Origin: CADEDV01 sp964437415
GTDB lineage: Bacteria > Bacteroidota > Bacteroidia > Chitinophagales > Chitinophagaceae
Reading direction: 5' to 3'
Length of the DNA stretch: 64,000 nt
NCBI GenBank assembly: GCA_964437415.1
Contig: CAYTGN010000003.1
Location: forward strand, 218,779-282,778
In this document: piece by piece, positions 35,570 to 45,463 of the stretch
Layout of the letters: each line of letters starts with the position of its first letter
Numbering within the stretch: position 1 is the stretch's first letter
Program-made: the position numbers and the translations under genes
The notes under the pieces: generated by a model
What the model was told of the DNA's origin: nothing
Seen by the model: the letters and a program-made list of their open reading frames with translations, nothing else
Database searches by the model: none

Positions 35570-36310
35570 ATGAGTAAAGTAGTGATCATAGATGATGAGC
35601 CGCTGGCAAGAAGTGTAGTAAAAGAATATTTGCAAAAACACCCGGCGATAGAGCTGGCTGCCGAATGTAATGATGGTTTTGAAGGGGTGAAAGCCATTCA
35701 GCAGCATCAGCCCGACCTCGTATTCTTAGATATACAAATGCCGAAGATTAACGGTTTTGAAATGCTGGAACTGATCGAACAGCCACCAGCCGTGATATTT
35801 GCCACCGCCTTTGATGAATATGCCATCAAAGCTTTTGAAGCACATGCAGTGGATTATTTATTAAAACCCTTCAACCAGGAAAGGTTTGACAAAGCCATCA
35901 GCAAATGGAAAGAGAAAAGCAGCAGCAGCACAGAGAAAGCCACACAGGAATTACTCGAAACTGCAGCCCAATCACCCTCGCAAAGCAACCGTATTGTAGT
36001 GAAAAATGGCAGCAAGATCAAGATCATTCCCGTGCATGATGTGTTTTATCTCGAAGCGGCTGACGACTATGTGAAAGTGCATACAGCTGAAGGCTATTTT
36101 CTCAAAAACAAAACCATGAATCATTTTGAACAATCATTAGACGGCAACCATTTTGTCCGTTCGCATCGTTCCTATATTGTGAATGTGCAGCAAATAACAA
36201 GAATTGATCCTTACGAGAAAGATAATCATGTAGCCATTCTGCGCACAGGCGCCAAAGTACCGGTTAGCCGGAGTGGTTATGTAAAGCTAAGGGCTGTCCT
36301 GGGATTATAA
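35570..36310 (+). CDS. LytTR-family response regulator
   Basis: A 246-residue regulator. The receiver has VIIDDEP, the phospho-acceptor Asp in LVFLDIQMPKINGF (about residue 54), the DEYAIKAFEAHAVDYLLKPF block and its Lys. The LytTR DNA-binding domain (about 143-245) shows NGSKIKIIPVHDVFYLEA, DDYVKVHT and HFVRSHRSYIVN. It is the partner of the preceding LytS-type kinase. The pair probably controls its own operon with the LiaF-like and DUF4288 genes. It is convergent with the HD-YitT gene, with only four bases between the stops. Confidence 0.92.
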   Translation: MSKVVIIDDEPLARSVVKEYLQKHPAIELAAECNDGFEGVKAIQQHQPDLVFLDIQMPKINGFEMLELIEQPPAVIFATAFDEYAIKAFEAHAVDYLLKPFNQERFDKAISKWKEKSSSSTEKATQELLETAAQSPSQSNRIVVKNGSKIKIIPVHDVFYLEAADDYVKVHTAEGYFLKNKTMNHFEQSLDGNHFVRSHRSYIVNVQQITRIDPYEKDNHVAILRTGAKVPVSRSGYVKLRAVLGL

Positions 36311-36314
36311 AAGA

Positions 36315-37775
36315 TCAGTGCTTATGCCTCCGCTTCAATATTCCGCCTGAAGCTTCTTTGATGGTGTTGGCAAAAACAAATGCTTTGGGATCCACGTTGT
36401 GAACAAGATTATTCAGTTTTCTCAGTTCAAGTCTTGTTATCACAGTAAAAATAATATCGCAATCGGCACTGACATCAAAATTTCCTGGGAGGAAACCCCG
36501 TTCACCCTTATACACAGTAATACCCCTGCCCAGGTTGTTGACCAGTTCATACTTGATCTCTTCGCTTTTCCCGGAGATGATGGTGACACCGGTATAGGCC
36601 TGCAGCCCTTCAACAACATAATCAATGCTGCGGGTAGCAGCAAAGTAAGTGAGAATGGAATACAGCGCTGTTTCTATTCCAAACTTTAAAGCGGCGATAG
36701 TGAAAATAAAAATATTTATTCCCAGTATTATCTCTGTAATGGTGAAAGATGTTCTTTTCAGAGTATATAATGCCAGCACTTCTATCCCATCCAATGCGGC
36801 GCCGGCCCTCATCACAAGACCAATGCCAATGCCCAGAAAAACTCCGCCAAAAATTGAGATAAGTAATTTGTCTGATGTTAACGGGTAGCCGGGTAAAAAC
36901 TGCAGACAAAGCCCTAACAATATCACACTGATCAGCATTCTTAGTGAGAAACTTTTGCCAACTGAAAAATAACTGATGATGATCAGCGGCGTATTCAGCA
37001 ATATGATAGCAACGGCAAGATTAAACCCATATAATTCATGTGCCAGCAGGGAAAGACCCGTGATGCCGCCGTCAAAAAAATGGTTGGGTACCAAAAATTC
37101 CTTCAACGCAAAACTTGCCGCCACCACACCAAAGATGATGAACAAAGCATCCTGCAGGTTTTCCGAAAAAGAGGGTTTGTGGGAATGTGTGTGAGTGTCA
37201 GTGACCGACTTTTTGACCTGCTGTAAAACCTCCTGCTTTTTTGATTCCCTTTCCGCCTTTGCCGTTTCTGTGAAATAACGATGCGAGGATAAAAAACCCG
37301 CCTGCTTTATTAACCACTCTGCTTCAGTTTTCACTAATCCTGTTTTTTTAAACTCAGCAAAAAGTTTTTCAGCATTTATGGCATATTCATCGGTTCCTAA
37401 ATAGTAAAGATCAGCATCACAAAGACATTGCGCCGCATGACTTTGGGGTGATTGCGGCAATTTGGTGGCCATGATCATGTCACATATTGCCGAGATGTCT
37501 TCATCACTATACTCAAATCCCGGAAGATACTGGCGGGCCAGCTTACAGGAAATTGATTCATGGTTCTGGTGATTTTCGAGAAAGCCGGTATCATGAAACA
37601 ACGCAGCGGTTTTCAAGAGCAATTTATCTTTATCTGACAAGCCTTCTGCTGCTGCAAGATGTGCTGCAGCAGCCACCACATTTTTTGTGTGTGCTGCGGT
37701 ATGATAGGTGATCCAGGTTGGTAATTCAGACTCCAGCCTGTTCATGATGAATGTATAAACATGGTTATACTGCAT
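36315..37775 (-). CDS. HD-domain hydrolase fused to a YitT-type membrane protein
   Basis: A 486-residue fusion. The ATG at 37775 is preferred over a TTG two codons earlier. Residues about 10-195 form an HD metal-dependent phosphohydrolase domain with TYHTAAHTKNVV, ALFHDTGFLENH and CDADLYYLG, covering all expected ligands. A short His-rich linker (DTHTHSHK) leads into a YitT family membrane region (about 225-390, some five to six helices with FFDGGITGLSLL and RAGAALDGIEVLAL). A C-terminal DUF2179 domain with ITVYKGERGFLPG ends the protein. It lies 19 bases after the receiver-cyclase gene on the same strand. Degradation of a nucleotide second messenger is possible but unproven. Confidence 0.85.
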   Translation of the reverse strand: MQYNHVYTFIMNRLESELPTWITYHTAAHTKNVVAAAAHLAAAEGLSDKDKLLLKTAALFHDTGFLENHQNHESISCKLARQYLPGFEYSDEDISAICDMIMATKLPQSPQSHAAQCLCDADLYYLGTDEYAINAEKLFAEFKKTGLVKTEAEWLIKQAGFLSSHRYFTETAKAERESKKQEVLQQVKKSVTDTHTHSHKPSFSENLQDALFIIFGVVAASFALKEFLVPNHFFDGGITGLSLLAHELYGFNLAVAIILLNTPLIIISYFSVGKSFSLRMLISVILLGLCLQFLPGYPLTSDKLLISIFGGVFLGIGIGLVMRAGAALDGIEVLALYTLKRTSFTITEIILGINIFIFTIAALKFGIETALYSILTYFAATRSIDYVVEGLQAYTGVTIISGKSEEIKYELVNNLGRGITVYKGERGFLPGNFDVSADCDIIFTVITRLELRKLNNLVHNVDPKAFVFANTIKEASGGILKRRHKH

Positions 37776-37794
37776 AGCCAATCAGATAAAATAA

Positions 37795-38826
37795 CTAATC
37801 CAATACTTCATAGATCACCATAGGATTTGTCTTGTTCTTCAGCGCCACCTCTCCCACCTTCTGGCAATGGAATGATCCTTTCACCTGTTCATAAGAAGTT
37901 TCATTGATAATGATCTGCCCCGGCGCTGCTGCAGATTGTAACCGCTGCGCCACATTCACCACATCGCCAATCACGGTATAATCCAGCCGCTTTAATGTGG
38001 CCGACCCGATATTACCTGATATCATTTCGCCGCTGTTGATGCCAATGGAAACTTTGGGCTCAAACCCTTCCGTTTCCGGCAAGGCGTCAATTTTATTCCG
38101 GATAGCCAGGCCCGCATCTATAGCCCTGTCCAAATGATATTCTCCTTTGAAAACCGCCATCACACAATCCCCCATGAACTTATCAACAAACCCTTTTTGC
38201 GTGATGATCTCTTTCACCATCACATCAAAATAGTTGTTCAGCAACTTCACCACGGTATCCGGTTTCTCTTTTTCACTGATGGCTGTAAAACTGCATATAT
38301 CAATAAAAGCCACCGATCCTTCCACCGTTTCATTTTCCAGCAGCGATTTTTCAAATTCCCTTCCGCCCATAAAGTTCAGCACGGTCTCATCCACATACAT
38401 CCGCAGGATATTATTTTCCTTGATCGCCTTCATGGTTTCTTTCATCTGCTGCACATGCTTCAGTGTTTTCTGCATGGTCAGATCCAGGTCTTCAAAATTC
38501 ACAGGTTTGGTGATAAAATCAAAAGCGCCGCGGTTCATGGCCGTGCGGATATTTTCCATATCGCCGTAAGCGGAAACAATTACTGATTTCAGCAAACTGT
38601 TCTGTTCATTCAATTTGCTGAGCAAGGTGAGTCCGTCCATTTCCGGCATGTTGATGTCGCTCAGCACCACATCCACATCCTGGTGTTGTTCCAGTTGCTC
38701 CAGCGCCATTACCCCGTTCATGGCAAATACAAATTCATACTGGTTCTCCCGGATCTTTTGCCTGAATTTTTGCCGGATCAGCGTTTCCAGGTCTGCCTCA
38801 TCATCCACAACAAGGATCTTTGCCAT
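37795..38826 (-). CDS. Receiver-adenylate/guanylate cyclase
   Basis: Response regulator whose output is a class III nucleotide cyclase (343 aa). Receiver: VDDEADL, phospho-acceptor Asp in VVLSDINMPEMDG (about residue 58), Lys in ITKPVNFEDL. Catalytic domain (about 165-340): metal Asp in VAFIDICSFTAIS and FMGDCVMAVF, and DYTVIGDVVNVAQRLQ near the active site. All features needed for cyclic nucleotide synthesis appear present. Its start overlaps the stop of the stand-alone receiver by one base (TGATG), indicating coupled translation. It is the clearest output component of the island of kinases to its right. Confidence 0.92.
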   Translation of the reverse strand: MAKILVVDDEADLETLIRQKFRQKIRENQYEFVFAMNGVMALEQLEQHQDVDVVLSDINMPEMDGLTLLSKLNEQNSLLKSVIVSAYGDMENIRTAMNRGAFDFITKPVNFEDLDLTMQKTLKHVQQMKETMKAIKENNILRMYVDETVLNFMGGREFEKSLLENETVEGSVAFIDICSFTAISEKEKPDTVVKLLNNYFDVMVKEIITQKGFVDKFMGDCVMAVFKGEYHLDRAIDAGLAIRNKIDALPETEGFEPKVSIGINSGEMISGNIGSATLKRLDYTVIGDVVNVAQRLQSAAAPGQIIINETSYEQVKGSFHCQKVGEVALKNKTNPMVIYEVLD

Positions 38827-39200
38827 CAGTGTATCGTTTTTAATTTCTCTTTTAAAACTGCAAAATCAACCGGCTTGGTCAGAAAATCATCGGCGCCAAG
38901 TTGTGTAGCCTGATTATAATTTTCTGCATCGCCATAAGCCGTTATCATCATCACCACCGGCGGCGGCTCGTGGTATTCCTGTTTGATGCGGCGGAGCAAT
39001 TCCAGTCCGCTCATCCCCGGCATATTGATATCTGATAAGATCAGGACAGCTTCCTGCTCATGCGCCGTCAGGAATTGCAGCGCTTCTTCACCGGAAAAAG
39101 CAAATGCAAACTGCATTTCGCCGCTTTTCATTTCCTTCCGGAAGCGTTGCTCAAAAAGGGTTTGAACATCTCTTTCATCATCAACAACAAGGATTTTCAT
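38826..39200 (-). CDS. Stand-alone CheY-like receiver
   Basis: A single 124-residue receiver domain: VVDDERDVQTLF, phospho-acceptor Asp in LILSDINMPGMSG (about residue 56), MMITAYGDAENYN and the Lys in LTKPVDFAVL. It resembles the receiver of the downstream cyclase closely (RFRKEM and RQKFRQK blocks at the same place), so the two probably arose by duplication. It lies 30 bases after the kinase at 39231-41219 and overlaps the receiver-cyclase by one base. Likely role: phosphate acceptor or sink for the island kinases. Confidence 0.93.
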   Translation of the reverse strand: MKILVVDDERDVQTLFEQRFRKEMKSGEMQFAFAFSGEEALQFLTAHEQEAVLILSDINMPGMSGLELLRRIKQEYHEPPPVVMMITAYGDAENYNQATQLGADDFLTKPVDFAVLKEKLKTIH

Positions 39201-39230
39201 GCACTGGTGGTTTATAGGTGAATGTATGAT

Positions 39231-41219
39231 TTATAAAGGTAAAATAATGGTGAAATGGGCAAATTCCCCCTCTTTACTTTCCACCTGCAATTCACCGCCA
39301 TGCGTCTTTACAATATCGTAACTAAGCGAAAGACCCAGGCCAGTTCCTTTTCCAGTGGGTTTGGTGGTGAAAAAAGGCTGGAAAATTTTATCAAGCACTT
39401 TCTGAGGCACCCCGTTTCCATTATCCTTCACTGCTATTTCAATTTTATCAGCCAAACGCTTTGTGCTGACAACCACAAAAGGTTCATAATCTGGAATGTC
39501 CTGCTTTCTTTTTTCAGTCACGGCATAAAAGGCATTATTTATCAGGTTCAGAATGACCCTGCCCACTTCCTGCGGCACAATGGATATTTTTCCAGCAGCA
39601 GCATCAAAGTTTGCCTCAAATTTTGCATTGAATGATTTGTCCTTTGCCCTAAGACCATGATAAGCCAGTCGCAGGTATTCATCCGCCAGTTCATTGATGT
39701 CTGTCAGTTCCTTTTGCCCGGTGTTGCTACGGCTGTGCTGCAGCATTCCCTTTACAATTCCGTCGGCCCGTTTGCCATGATGAATTATTTTTTCTTCATT
39801 CTCTGCGATATCCTCGGCAATTTTTTTTACCTCCTCAAAATTCCCTTTTGCGATTTCCTCATTCATTTCTGCTATCAGCTCCCTGTTCAATTCTGAAAAA
39901 TTATTGACAAAATTCAGAGGGTTCTGAATTTCATGAGCAATACCCGCAGTGAGTTCACCCAACGAAGCCATCTTTTCGGATTGGATCAGTTGCGATTGGG
40001 TGGCTTTTAATTCATCTAGTGTTGCCTCAATCCTTTCCTTGGCTGCTTCCAGTTGTTTAAAATCTTCATACCGGGCATAGGCCACAGAAAAAGTGTCGGC
40101 CAGTGATTTCACCAGCTCAATCTCATCATCCTCTAAAGGATCATGACTGCCCACATAAAGCATCCCTTGTGAAAATGGTATGAACTGCAGCGAAAGTGAC
40201 GCAGGTGATTCTTCGCCTGCCTGGTATTGTTCAGCTGTGCTGATTTGTCCCTGGTCAAACATGGATTGCACCCAATCTTGAAATTGTGCTTGTGTCCAAT
40301 GATCTTTATAAACCTGACTGTTGCGCCAGCTTTCTACGATTTTGCCGGTTATTTCGCTACCGGTGAAATCAAGGTGAAGAACGGCAATAGATTTTCCATC
40401 CGGAGTGGAAAGATAAGCATGCAAAATCTGCTCATTTTCCATGACAATAAAAACACCGCACCTGAAAAAAGGCACCCCCAAAGCTATCAGTTCTCTCCAC
40501 ACCAAAGGAGTGATGCGTTCAAGATCACCAGTTGTTCGCATAGAAGCGATCTCAGCCCTCACCCTGTCGAGGGCAGCTTTTTTCATTACTTCCCTTGTCT
40601 GTTCTTCTGCCTTTTGCAGATCAAGAAAACGAGTATAAATAAGACCAAATGCCGTGGCAAAGCGAACCATCACCGCACACTCCTCATCTGTCAGGGCCTG
40701 GCGGGTAATCACATTCAATGTCCCCTGCCTAAAAAAGAAAGAATAAAAAAATTCTTCCTCGGCATGAGCAAACTGCTCCTGTAGGGAGAGATAGGTGGAC
40801 ATGCTCTGGTAATACTCCCGTAACGCATTTCCCTTCAAGCGGGTTAAAGCGAAAGGTTTTTGCTGCCTGCGTGCCGGTATGAGATTCTCATATACCGGGT
40901 GAATATAAAGACTGAAGTAATCAAGTACTTTTAAAACATCCTTGTTGTCTGACTCTGATGTCACCCATAGCTCCATCGCATCGTTGGCATCATCGAAAAT
41001 GCCTACACCGGTCCGGATCGCCTTTATACCTAATTCTTTCAGTTCGTGAAATAATAGTGTGGATGTTTCCGAAAGTTCAGCGCTGCTGCGCATCGTCATG
41101 GTCCGGCTCCGTACTTTTTCCAGTGATGCCTCCACTTCAAGACTACGGTTTTTTTCAGCCAGTTCTTTTTTAAGTGCTGAAACAGAATCAGTGTGTTGTT
41201 GTATTTCGTCCTTGGGCAT
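39231..41219 (-). CDS. Soluble histidine kinase with two 'ERVRSRxMAM' sensory modules
   Basis: Cytoplasmic kinase of 662 residues, no membrane helix. After a coiled-coil start, two sensory modules begin at SLEKVRSRTMTM (about residue 32) and ALDRVRAEIASM (about 220). Each has a signalling helix followed by an alpha/beta, GAF-like domain ending in a second helix (IYTRFLDLQKAEEQ, VAYARYEDFKQLEAA). The catalytic core has the phospho-His in GIAHEIQNPL (about 431), NLINNAFYAV, DNGNGVPQKVLDK and GTGLGLSLSYDIV. The two receivers downstream are the obvious partners. The input ligand is unknown. Confidence 0.88.
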   Translation of the reverse strand: MPKDEIQQHTDSVSALKKELAEKNRSLEVEASLEKVRSRTMTMRSSAELSETSTLLFHELKELGIKAIRTGVGIFDDANDAMELWVTSESDNKDVLKVLDYFSLYIHPVYENLIPARRQQKPFALTRLKGNALREYYQSMSTYLSLQEQFAHAEEEFFYSFFFRQGTLNVITRQALTDEECAVMVRFATAFGLIYTRFLDLQKAEEQTREVMKKAALDRVRAEIASMRTTGDLERITPLVWRELIALGVPFFRCGVFIVMENEQILHAYLSTPDGKSIAVLHLDFTGSEITGKIVESWRNSQVYKDHWTQAQFQDWVQSMFDQGQISTAEQYQAGEESPASLSLQFIPFSQGMLYVGSHDPLEDDEIELVKSLADTFSVAYARYEDFKQLEAAKERIEATLDELKATQSQLIQSEKMASLGELTAGIAHEIQNPLNFVNNFSELNRELIAEMNEEIAKGNFEEVKKIAEDIAENEEKIIHHGKRADGIVKGMLQHSRSNTGQKELTDINELADEYLRLAYHGLRAKDKSFNAKFEANFDAAAGKISIVPQEVGRVILNLINNAFYAVTEKRKQDIPDYEPFVVVSTKRLADKIEIAVKDNGNGVPQKVLDKIFQPFFTTKPTGKGTGLGLSLSYDIVKTHGGELQVESKEGEFAHFTIILPL

Positions 41220-41340
41220 AAATCTTTTGGCAAAACTCAGTAAAACAAACCTGCTGCAACAAAAGGAAAGGGTGCAAAAGGAAATATCATAAACCCGTTA
41301 CACCCCCGAAACTTTTATAAATACAGTGTATTCCCGTCAT

Positions 41341-41613
41341 CTATTCAGCTGTCATAGGATCAATCACTGTAGAAATTTTTGTAACGCTGTTGGCAGGAAA
41401 ACCTGCGATCCGGGCATGTTCCAGGATCAGCTCTTCACTTGGGGCCATGTAAATACAATAAATCTTATCCCCGGCCACATAGCTGTGAATCCACTGGATG
41501 TCGGACCCAAGGGTGCATAACACTTCCCTGGATTTCTGCGACATGGACCTGAGCACATCAGGAGTGAAACTGCCTGCCTGCGGCACATTCCGTTCAATGA
41601 TAAATTTTGGCAT
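41341..41613 (-). CDS. DUF4242 family small protein
   Basis: A 90-residue ferredoxin-like-fold protein of the DUF4242 type. It starts MPKFIIERNVPQAGSFT and contains VQWIHSYV-like and KIYCIYMAPSEELILEHA segments, ending FPANSVTKISTVIDPMTAE. Relatives bind metal (nickel has been reported for one actinobacterial member), but I cannot assign a role here. It sits between two island kinases and may be co-transcribed with them. Confidence 0.8.
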   Translation of the reverse strand: MPKFIIERNVPQAGSFTPDVLRSMSQKSREVLCTLGSDIQWIHSYVAGDKIYCIYMAPSEELILEHARIAGFPANSVTKISTVIDPMTAE

Positions 41614-41698
41614 AACGCTGTGGTTTAAGTTTCAGAATAAAGTACCTAGTTCAAAGGATCAGGCAATATGATCATCCCCGTTTCTAAGTTAAACAAAT

Positions 41699-44600
41699 TT
41701 AACCGTTTCCAGCCTGGTCTGATTCGTTGTCTTTTAGAGGTAAAATAATCGTAAAAACAGTTTCCTCTCCCTCTTTCGTCTCCACTTTCAACTCCCCTCC
41801 ATGTGCTTTTACGATATCATAACTCAAACTCAATCCTAATCCTGTTCCCTGTCCTGTTGGTTTAGTGGTAAAGAAAGGTTGAAAGACTTTATCCAGCACA
41901 TTCTGCGGAATACCGGTTCCGTTATCCTTGACCCTGATTTCTATATTGCCATGTAGATTTATAGTACTAACCGAGACCGTAGGCTCATACCCCGCCTCCT
42001 CATTCTTCTTTCTTTCAGACACAGCATAAAAAGCATTATTAATCAGATTAAGGACAACCCGGCCTAAATCCTGTGGCATCACGTTTATTTTCCCGATTGA
42101 TGCATCCAAATCAGTTTCAAACTTTGCATTAAAACTTTTATCCCTTGCCCGCAGGCCATGATAAGCCAACCGCAAATATTCATCACACAAAGCATTGATG
42201 TCTGTTGGTTCCTTTTGACCGCTGCTGCTGCGGCTGTGCTGTAGCATACCTTTTACTATGCCATCGGCCCGTTTGCCATGATGATTTATTTTCTCCAGGT
42301 TCTGAATTACATCATTCATTATTTCTTTTGCATCTTCTGTATCGCCTTTCTCTATGGCTTCTTTCATTTCATCCAGAAGTTCCTTACTTACTTCGCTGAA
42401 GTTATTGACAAAATTCAATGGGTTCTGAATTTCATGTGCAATGCCTGCGGTCAATTCGCCAAGGCTGGCCATTTTTTCAGATTGTATCAACTGCTTTTGT
42501 GTTGATTGTAATTCGGCCAGTGCTTCCTCAGCTCTTTTCTTTTCTGTTTGAATCTGTATGAGGTCAAGGCGGGCCTGCTCGGCCAATGCTTCTGCCTGCT
42601 GTAAATCTTTATATCGTTTATACGTAAGGCTGAGCACGGAGGTAAAGCGACGATAAATTTGCAGTTCATCTTCCTGCATTTCGCTTTGCGTCCAGGCATA
42701 CACACCGCCTTCTTTAAAGAAAAAGAAATAACCGTACTGCACTTCATCATGGTTATAATCCGGAAAGGCAATCATCGGCCGGATGATCTTGTAATATTCT
42801 TTTATTTCATTCCCCCGGAGTACAGGAAAATAATCGGTTTGATTCAGCCAGCCGCGATAAACATTTTCCAAAACCGGGTGCCCTTCCATTTTTATTTTAC
42901 CTACCAGTTCAAGGCTTTCTCCCTTTTCTGTAGTATTCCAGGTAAATACTTCACCTTCCTTGTTTTCTTTTTTCAACAGGCCCACACCGCAGCGTCGTGG
43001 TGTAATGCTGAATGATTGCAGCTCTTTGTAAAAAACTCCAATGGTATCAGCAAGGTCCTGCGAGCTGTGCATGGCCATTGCTTTAGACCTTACTCTTTCC
43101 AGAGAAGCTTCAATCTGTGCTTCTCTTGCCTGGGCTTCGGCTTTTTGAAGATCGAGGAAGCGGATATAGGCTTGCCTGAATTCCTTTGAAAACCGCTGAA
43201 AAATATCAACCTGTTCTTGTGTATAGGGATCCAATTCGTACTTGACAATTGAGACAGTTACCTCGCTCATAAAAGCATCTACGATGGTAGATCCGGGTGT
43301 ATCATATATAGACTGCTTGAATTCATCAGGCAAAGATGCTGCGTAGGAAAAATAATGATCTAAAAACGCATCCTTCTCTTCTTTTGTAAAGCTTTTTACT
43401 TGTATGGGATCACCGCTTTTTTCATATAGAGCTATCTTTTCCGCTGTTCTGGTAAAATAGGCTAATTCCTTATATGGAATAAAATTCCTTTGCGCCGGTA
43501 GTTCCAAACCGGGGGAACATCCCCAAAGGTCCCAATCCCTGCCTTTTACAATAGCACCGTTAATGAAGGTTACATAATCCACCCTTAAGCCCAATGCTAC
43601 CAATTGCTCACCGAAAATATTTACGACATCAAAAAGATCACCCTGTTTTTGCATGGCCATCGTTCTTGCCCTAACCCTCTCCAGTCCTAATTGGATCTGC
43701 GCTTCCCTTGCCTGTGCTTCGGCTTTCTGAAGATCAAGGAAACGGGTATACGCCTGATCAAAGACTTTTGAAAATCGCTTTAAAATATCTATTTCATTTT
43801 CTGACAGTGATTTTCCTTCAAAATCATTGAGGGTAATCATGGCATGCCTTGTGGCAGCAACCGAAATGCTGTAAGAGGGACTTTGGAAGACAAATTGTTT
43901 GATATCATCTGGCAATTCATCTTTCAACTGAGAATGCTCAATTACATATTCATAGAAACTATCCTTTTCCTCTTTTGAATAATGGCCTTCAAAAAATTCG
44001 AGGCCCTTTTCTCTAATCTCAAAAAAGTCATTGGCTATTTTGTGGTCGAAATAGGGCAGCCTGTAATTATTGATGGCGATACCGCTTTCAATCTGTCCGC
44101 ATGTAAAATTATCCAGATCTTTTGAGTCTTCTATATAAATGCTAATTCCAACAGCGGTAACCGGAATCTCCAAGTCTTTTAGTTTTTCAAAAAGCACTTT
44201 AACTACAGCAACCAGTTCATCACTTTTGTGCATGGCCAAAGACCGGGAACGAACTTTCTCCAACGCCGCTTCTATCTGGGCTTCCCTTGTCTGTGCTTCG
44301 GCCTTTTTCAGATCGAGGAAACGGGTGTACGATCTTTCAAATTCAATGGCAAAGCGATGAAGTATCTCCTTTTCCTGCGGGCTTAATGGCCGCCTGATAT
44401 CAATACCAAAACACCCGTACTTCATAAATGCCTCGGTGTAATAAATGCCATCGGGGAAAAATGCAGGCTTCAATCGTTCGGCCCCTTCCAGCAATTCGGT
44501 CCAGGAGGCAAAAAAAGTATCAATATTTTCTGGCGCAATAAAATGCTCATGAACGGAAACCCCGCTTTGCCAATCCACAAAACAGGCAGCAGTATAGGGC

Positions 44601-45367
44601 TCGGTCATATCCAACGGATAGGTGATCGCCCTGGTGTGAAATTGTTTGTTGCCATCCCTTTCCTCCATCCAGGTAGCCCAGAACAAATGATCGCCTTTCT
44701 CTTCGTTGGGCAACCATACAAAAGAGAATGCTGAATCAATGCCGAGTAGCAATAGCTGCTCGTGAAAGACTTTGGAAATGTCCAGCAGCTCATCAGAATG
44801 TTGCATCAGCAGGCTGCGGGTCCGGGTACGTTCCAGTGCCGTTTCAATTTCCAGTTCCCGGTTTTTTCCAATAAGGTCTGCTGTTTTTTCATCCACCAGC
44901 CGCTGCAGTTCTGTCGCTTTTTGCTTCCAGTTTTCAACGCCCCATGTATCTTTTTCACTCTCCACCTGTTCCGGCTTGGAACCATGCCAGTGAATTACTT
45001 TCCACTGGTCATTAATGAAGTTTAGCACTACGGAAAATCGTATATACATTTTCACCGTTTCTTTTCCGGCACGGATAGACAGGTGCAGGTCGTCGGCAAA
45101 TACCGCCGTATTTTCATCTGCTGTAATAAAACGGGAAACCGGTTTGATTTTCCATTTTATATCCAGCCCTTTACTTTGCTTTTGCTGGCTATTCAGCAGC
45201 TTCTTTACTTCCTTAATGCCAAATATTTTTTCATCAATGGCAGTTCCAAATCCAAAAATTTTTTCATCAAAAATTTTGTGCAATGCACCGGATCCATCAG
45301 AAACCATGCAGGTTTCCATGAACTGCCTGAATGTGCTGAACATCGAAAGTTTCTTTTTCCTGTCCAT
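41699..45367 (-). CDS. NTF2/SnoaL-like domain kinase with four sensory modules
   Basis: Soluble histidine kinase of 1222 residues. Residues about 1-150 form an NTF2/SnoaL-like domain (ADENTAVFADDLHLSIRAG ... FINDQWKVIHWHGSKP), followed by a coiled coil. Four modules start with ALERTRTRSLLM, ALEKVRSRSLAM, GLERVRARTMAM and SLERVRSKAMAM, each about 190-200 residues. Each ends in an RFLDLQKAEAQAREAQI-type helix. The core has the phospho-His in GIAHEIQNPL (about 975), NLINNAFYAVSE, DNGTGIPQNVLDK and GTGLGLSLSYDIV. No receiver is attached. A Y1 transposase gene lies just upstream, separating it from its larger relative. Confidence 0.88.
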   Translation of the reverse strand: MDRKKKLSMFSTFRQFMETCMVSDGSGALHKIFDEKIFGFGTAIDEKIFGIKEVKKLLNSQQKQSKGLDIKWKIKPVSRFITADENTAVFADDLHLSIRAGKETVKMYIRFSVVLNFINDQWKVIHWHGSKPEQVESEKDTWGVENWKQKATELQRLVDEKTADLIGKNRELEIETALERTRTRSLLMQHSDELLDISKVFHEQLLLLGIDSAFSFVWLPNEEKGDHLFWATWMEERDGNKQFHTRAITYPLDMTEPYTAACFVDWQSGVSVHEHFIAPENIDTFFASWTELLEGAERLKPAFFPDGIYYTEAFMKYGCFGIDIRRPLSPQEKEILHRFAIEFERSYTRFLDLKKAEAQTREAQIEAALEKVRSRSLAMHKSDELVAVVKVLFEKLKDLEIPVTAVGISIYIEDSKDLDNFTCGQIESGIAINNYRLPYFDHKIANDFFEIREKGLEFFEGHYSKEEKDSFYEYVIEHSQLKDELPDDIKQFVFQSPSYSISVAATRHAMITLNDFEGKSLSENEIDILKRFSKVFDQAYTRFLDLQKAEAQAREAQIQLGLERVRARTMAMQKQGDLFDVVNIFGEQLVALGLRVDYVTFINGAIVKGRDWDLWGCSPGLELPAQRNFIPYKELAYFTRTAEKIALYEKSGDPIQVKSFTKEEKDAFLDHYFSYAASLPDEFKQSIYDTPGSTIVDAFMSEVTVSIVKYELDPYTQEQVDIFQRFSKEFRQAYIRFLDLQKAEAQAREAQIEASLERVRSKAMAMHSSQDLADTIGVFYKELQSFSITPRRCGVGLLKKENKEGEVFTWNTTEKGESLELVGKIKMEGHPVLENVYRGWLNQTDYFPVLRGNEIKEYYKIIRPMIAFPDYNHDEVQYGYFFFFKEGGVYAWTQSEMQEDELQIYRRFTSVLSLTYKRYKDLQQAEALAEQARLDLIQIQTEKKRAEEALAELQSTQKQLIQSEKMASLGELTAGIAHEIQNPLNFVNNFSEVSKELLDEMKEAIEKGDTEDAKEIMNDVIQNLEKINHHGKRADGIVKGMLQHSRSSSGQKEPTDINALCDEYLRLAYHGLRARDKSFNAKFETDLDASIGKINVMPQDLGRVVLNLINNAFYAVSERKKNEEAGYEPTVSVSTINLHGNIEIRVKDNGTGIPQNVLDKVFQPFFTTKPTGQGTGLGLSLSYDIVKAHGGELKVETKEGEETVFTIILPLKDNESDQAGNG

Positions 45368-45463
45368 CGGCTGGTTATTGCAATGGTAATTTAATAATGA
45401 ATGTTGTTCTTTCGCTTCTACCTTACCCTCCCACCTGAGTTTTTAGGGTATGATAATTTAACC

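Noticed and set aside
40227..40784. 185-codon plus-strand frame opposite the 662-aa kinase
   Set aside because: It lies wholly inside a well-supported kinase gene and has no recognisable motif or start context.
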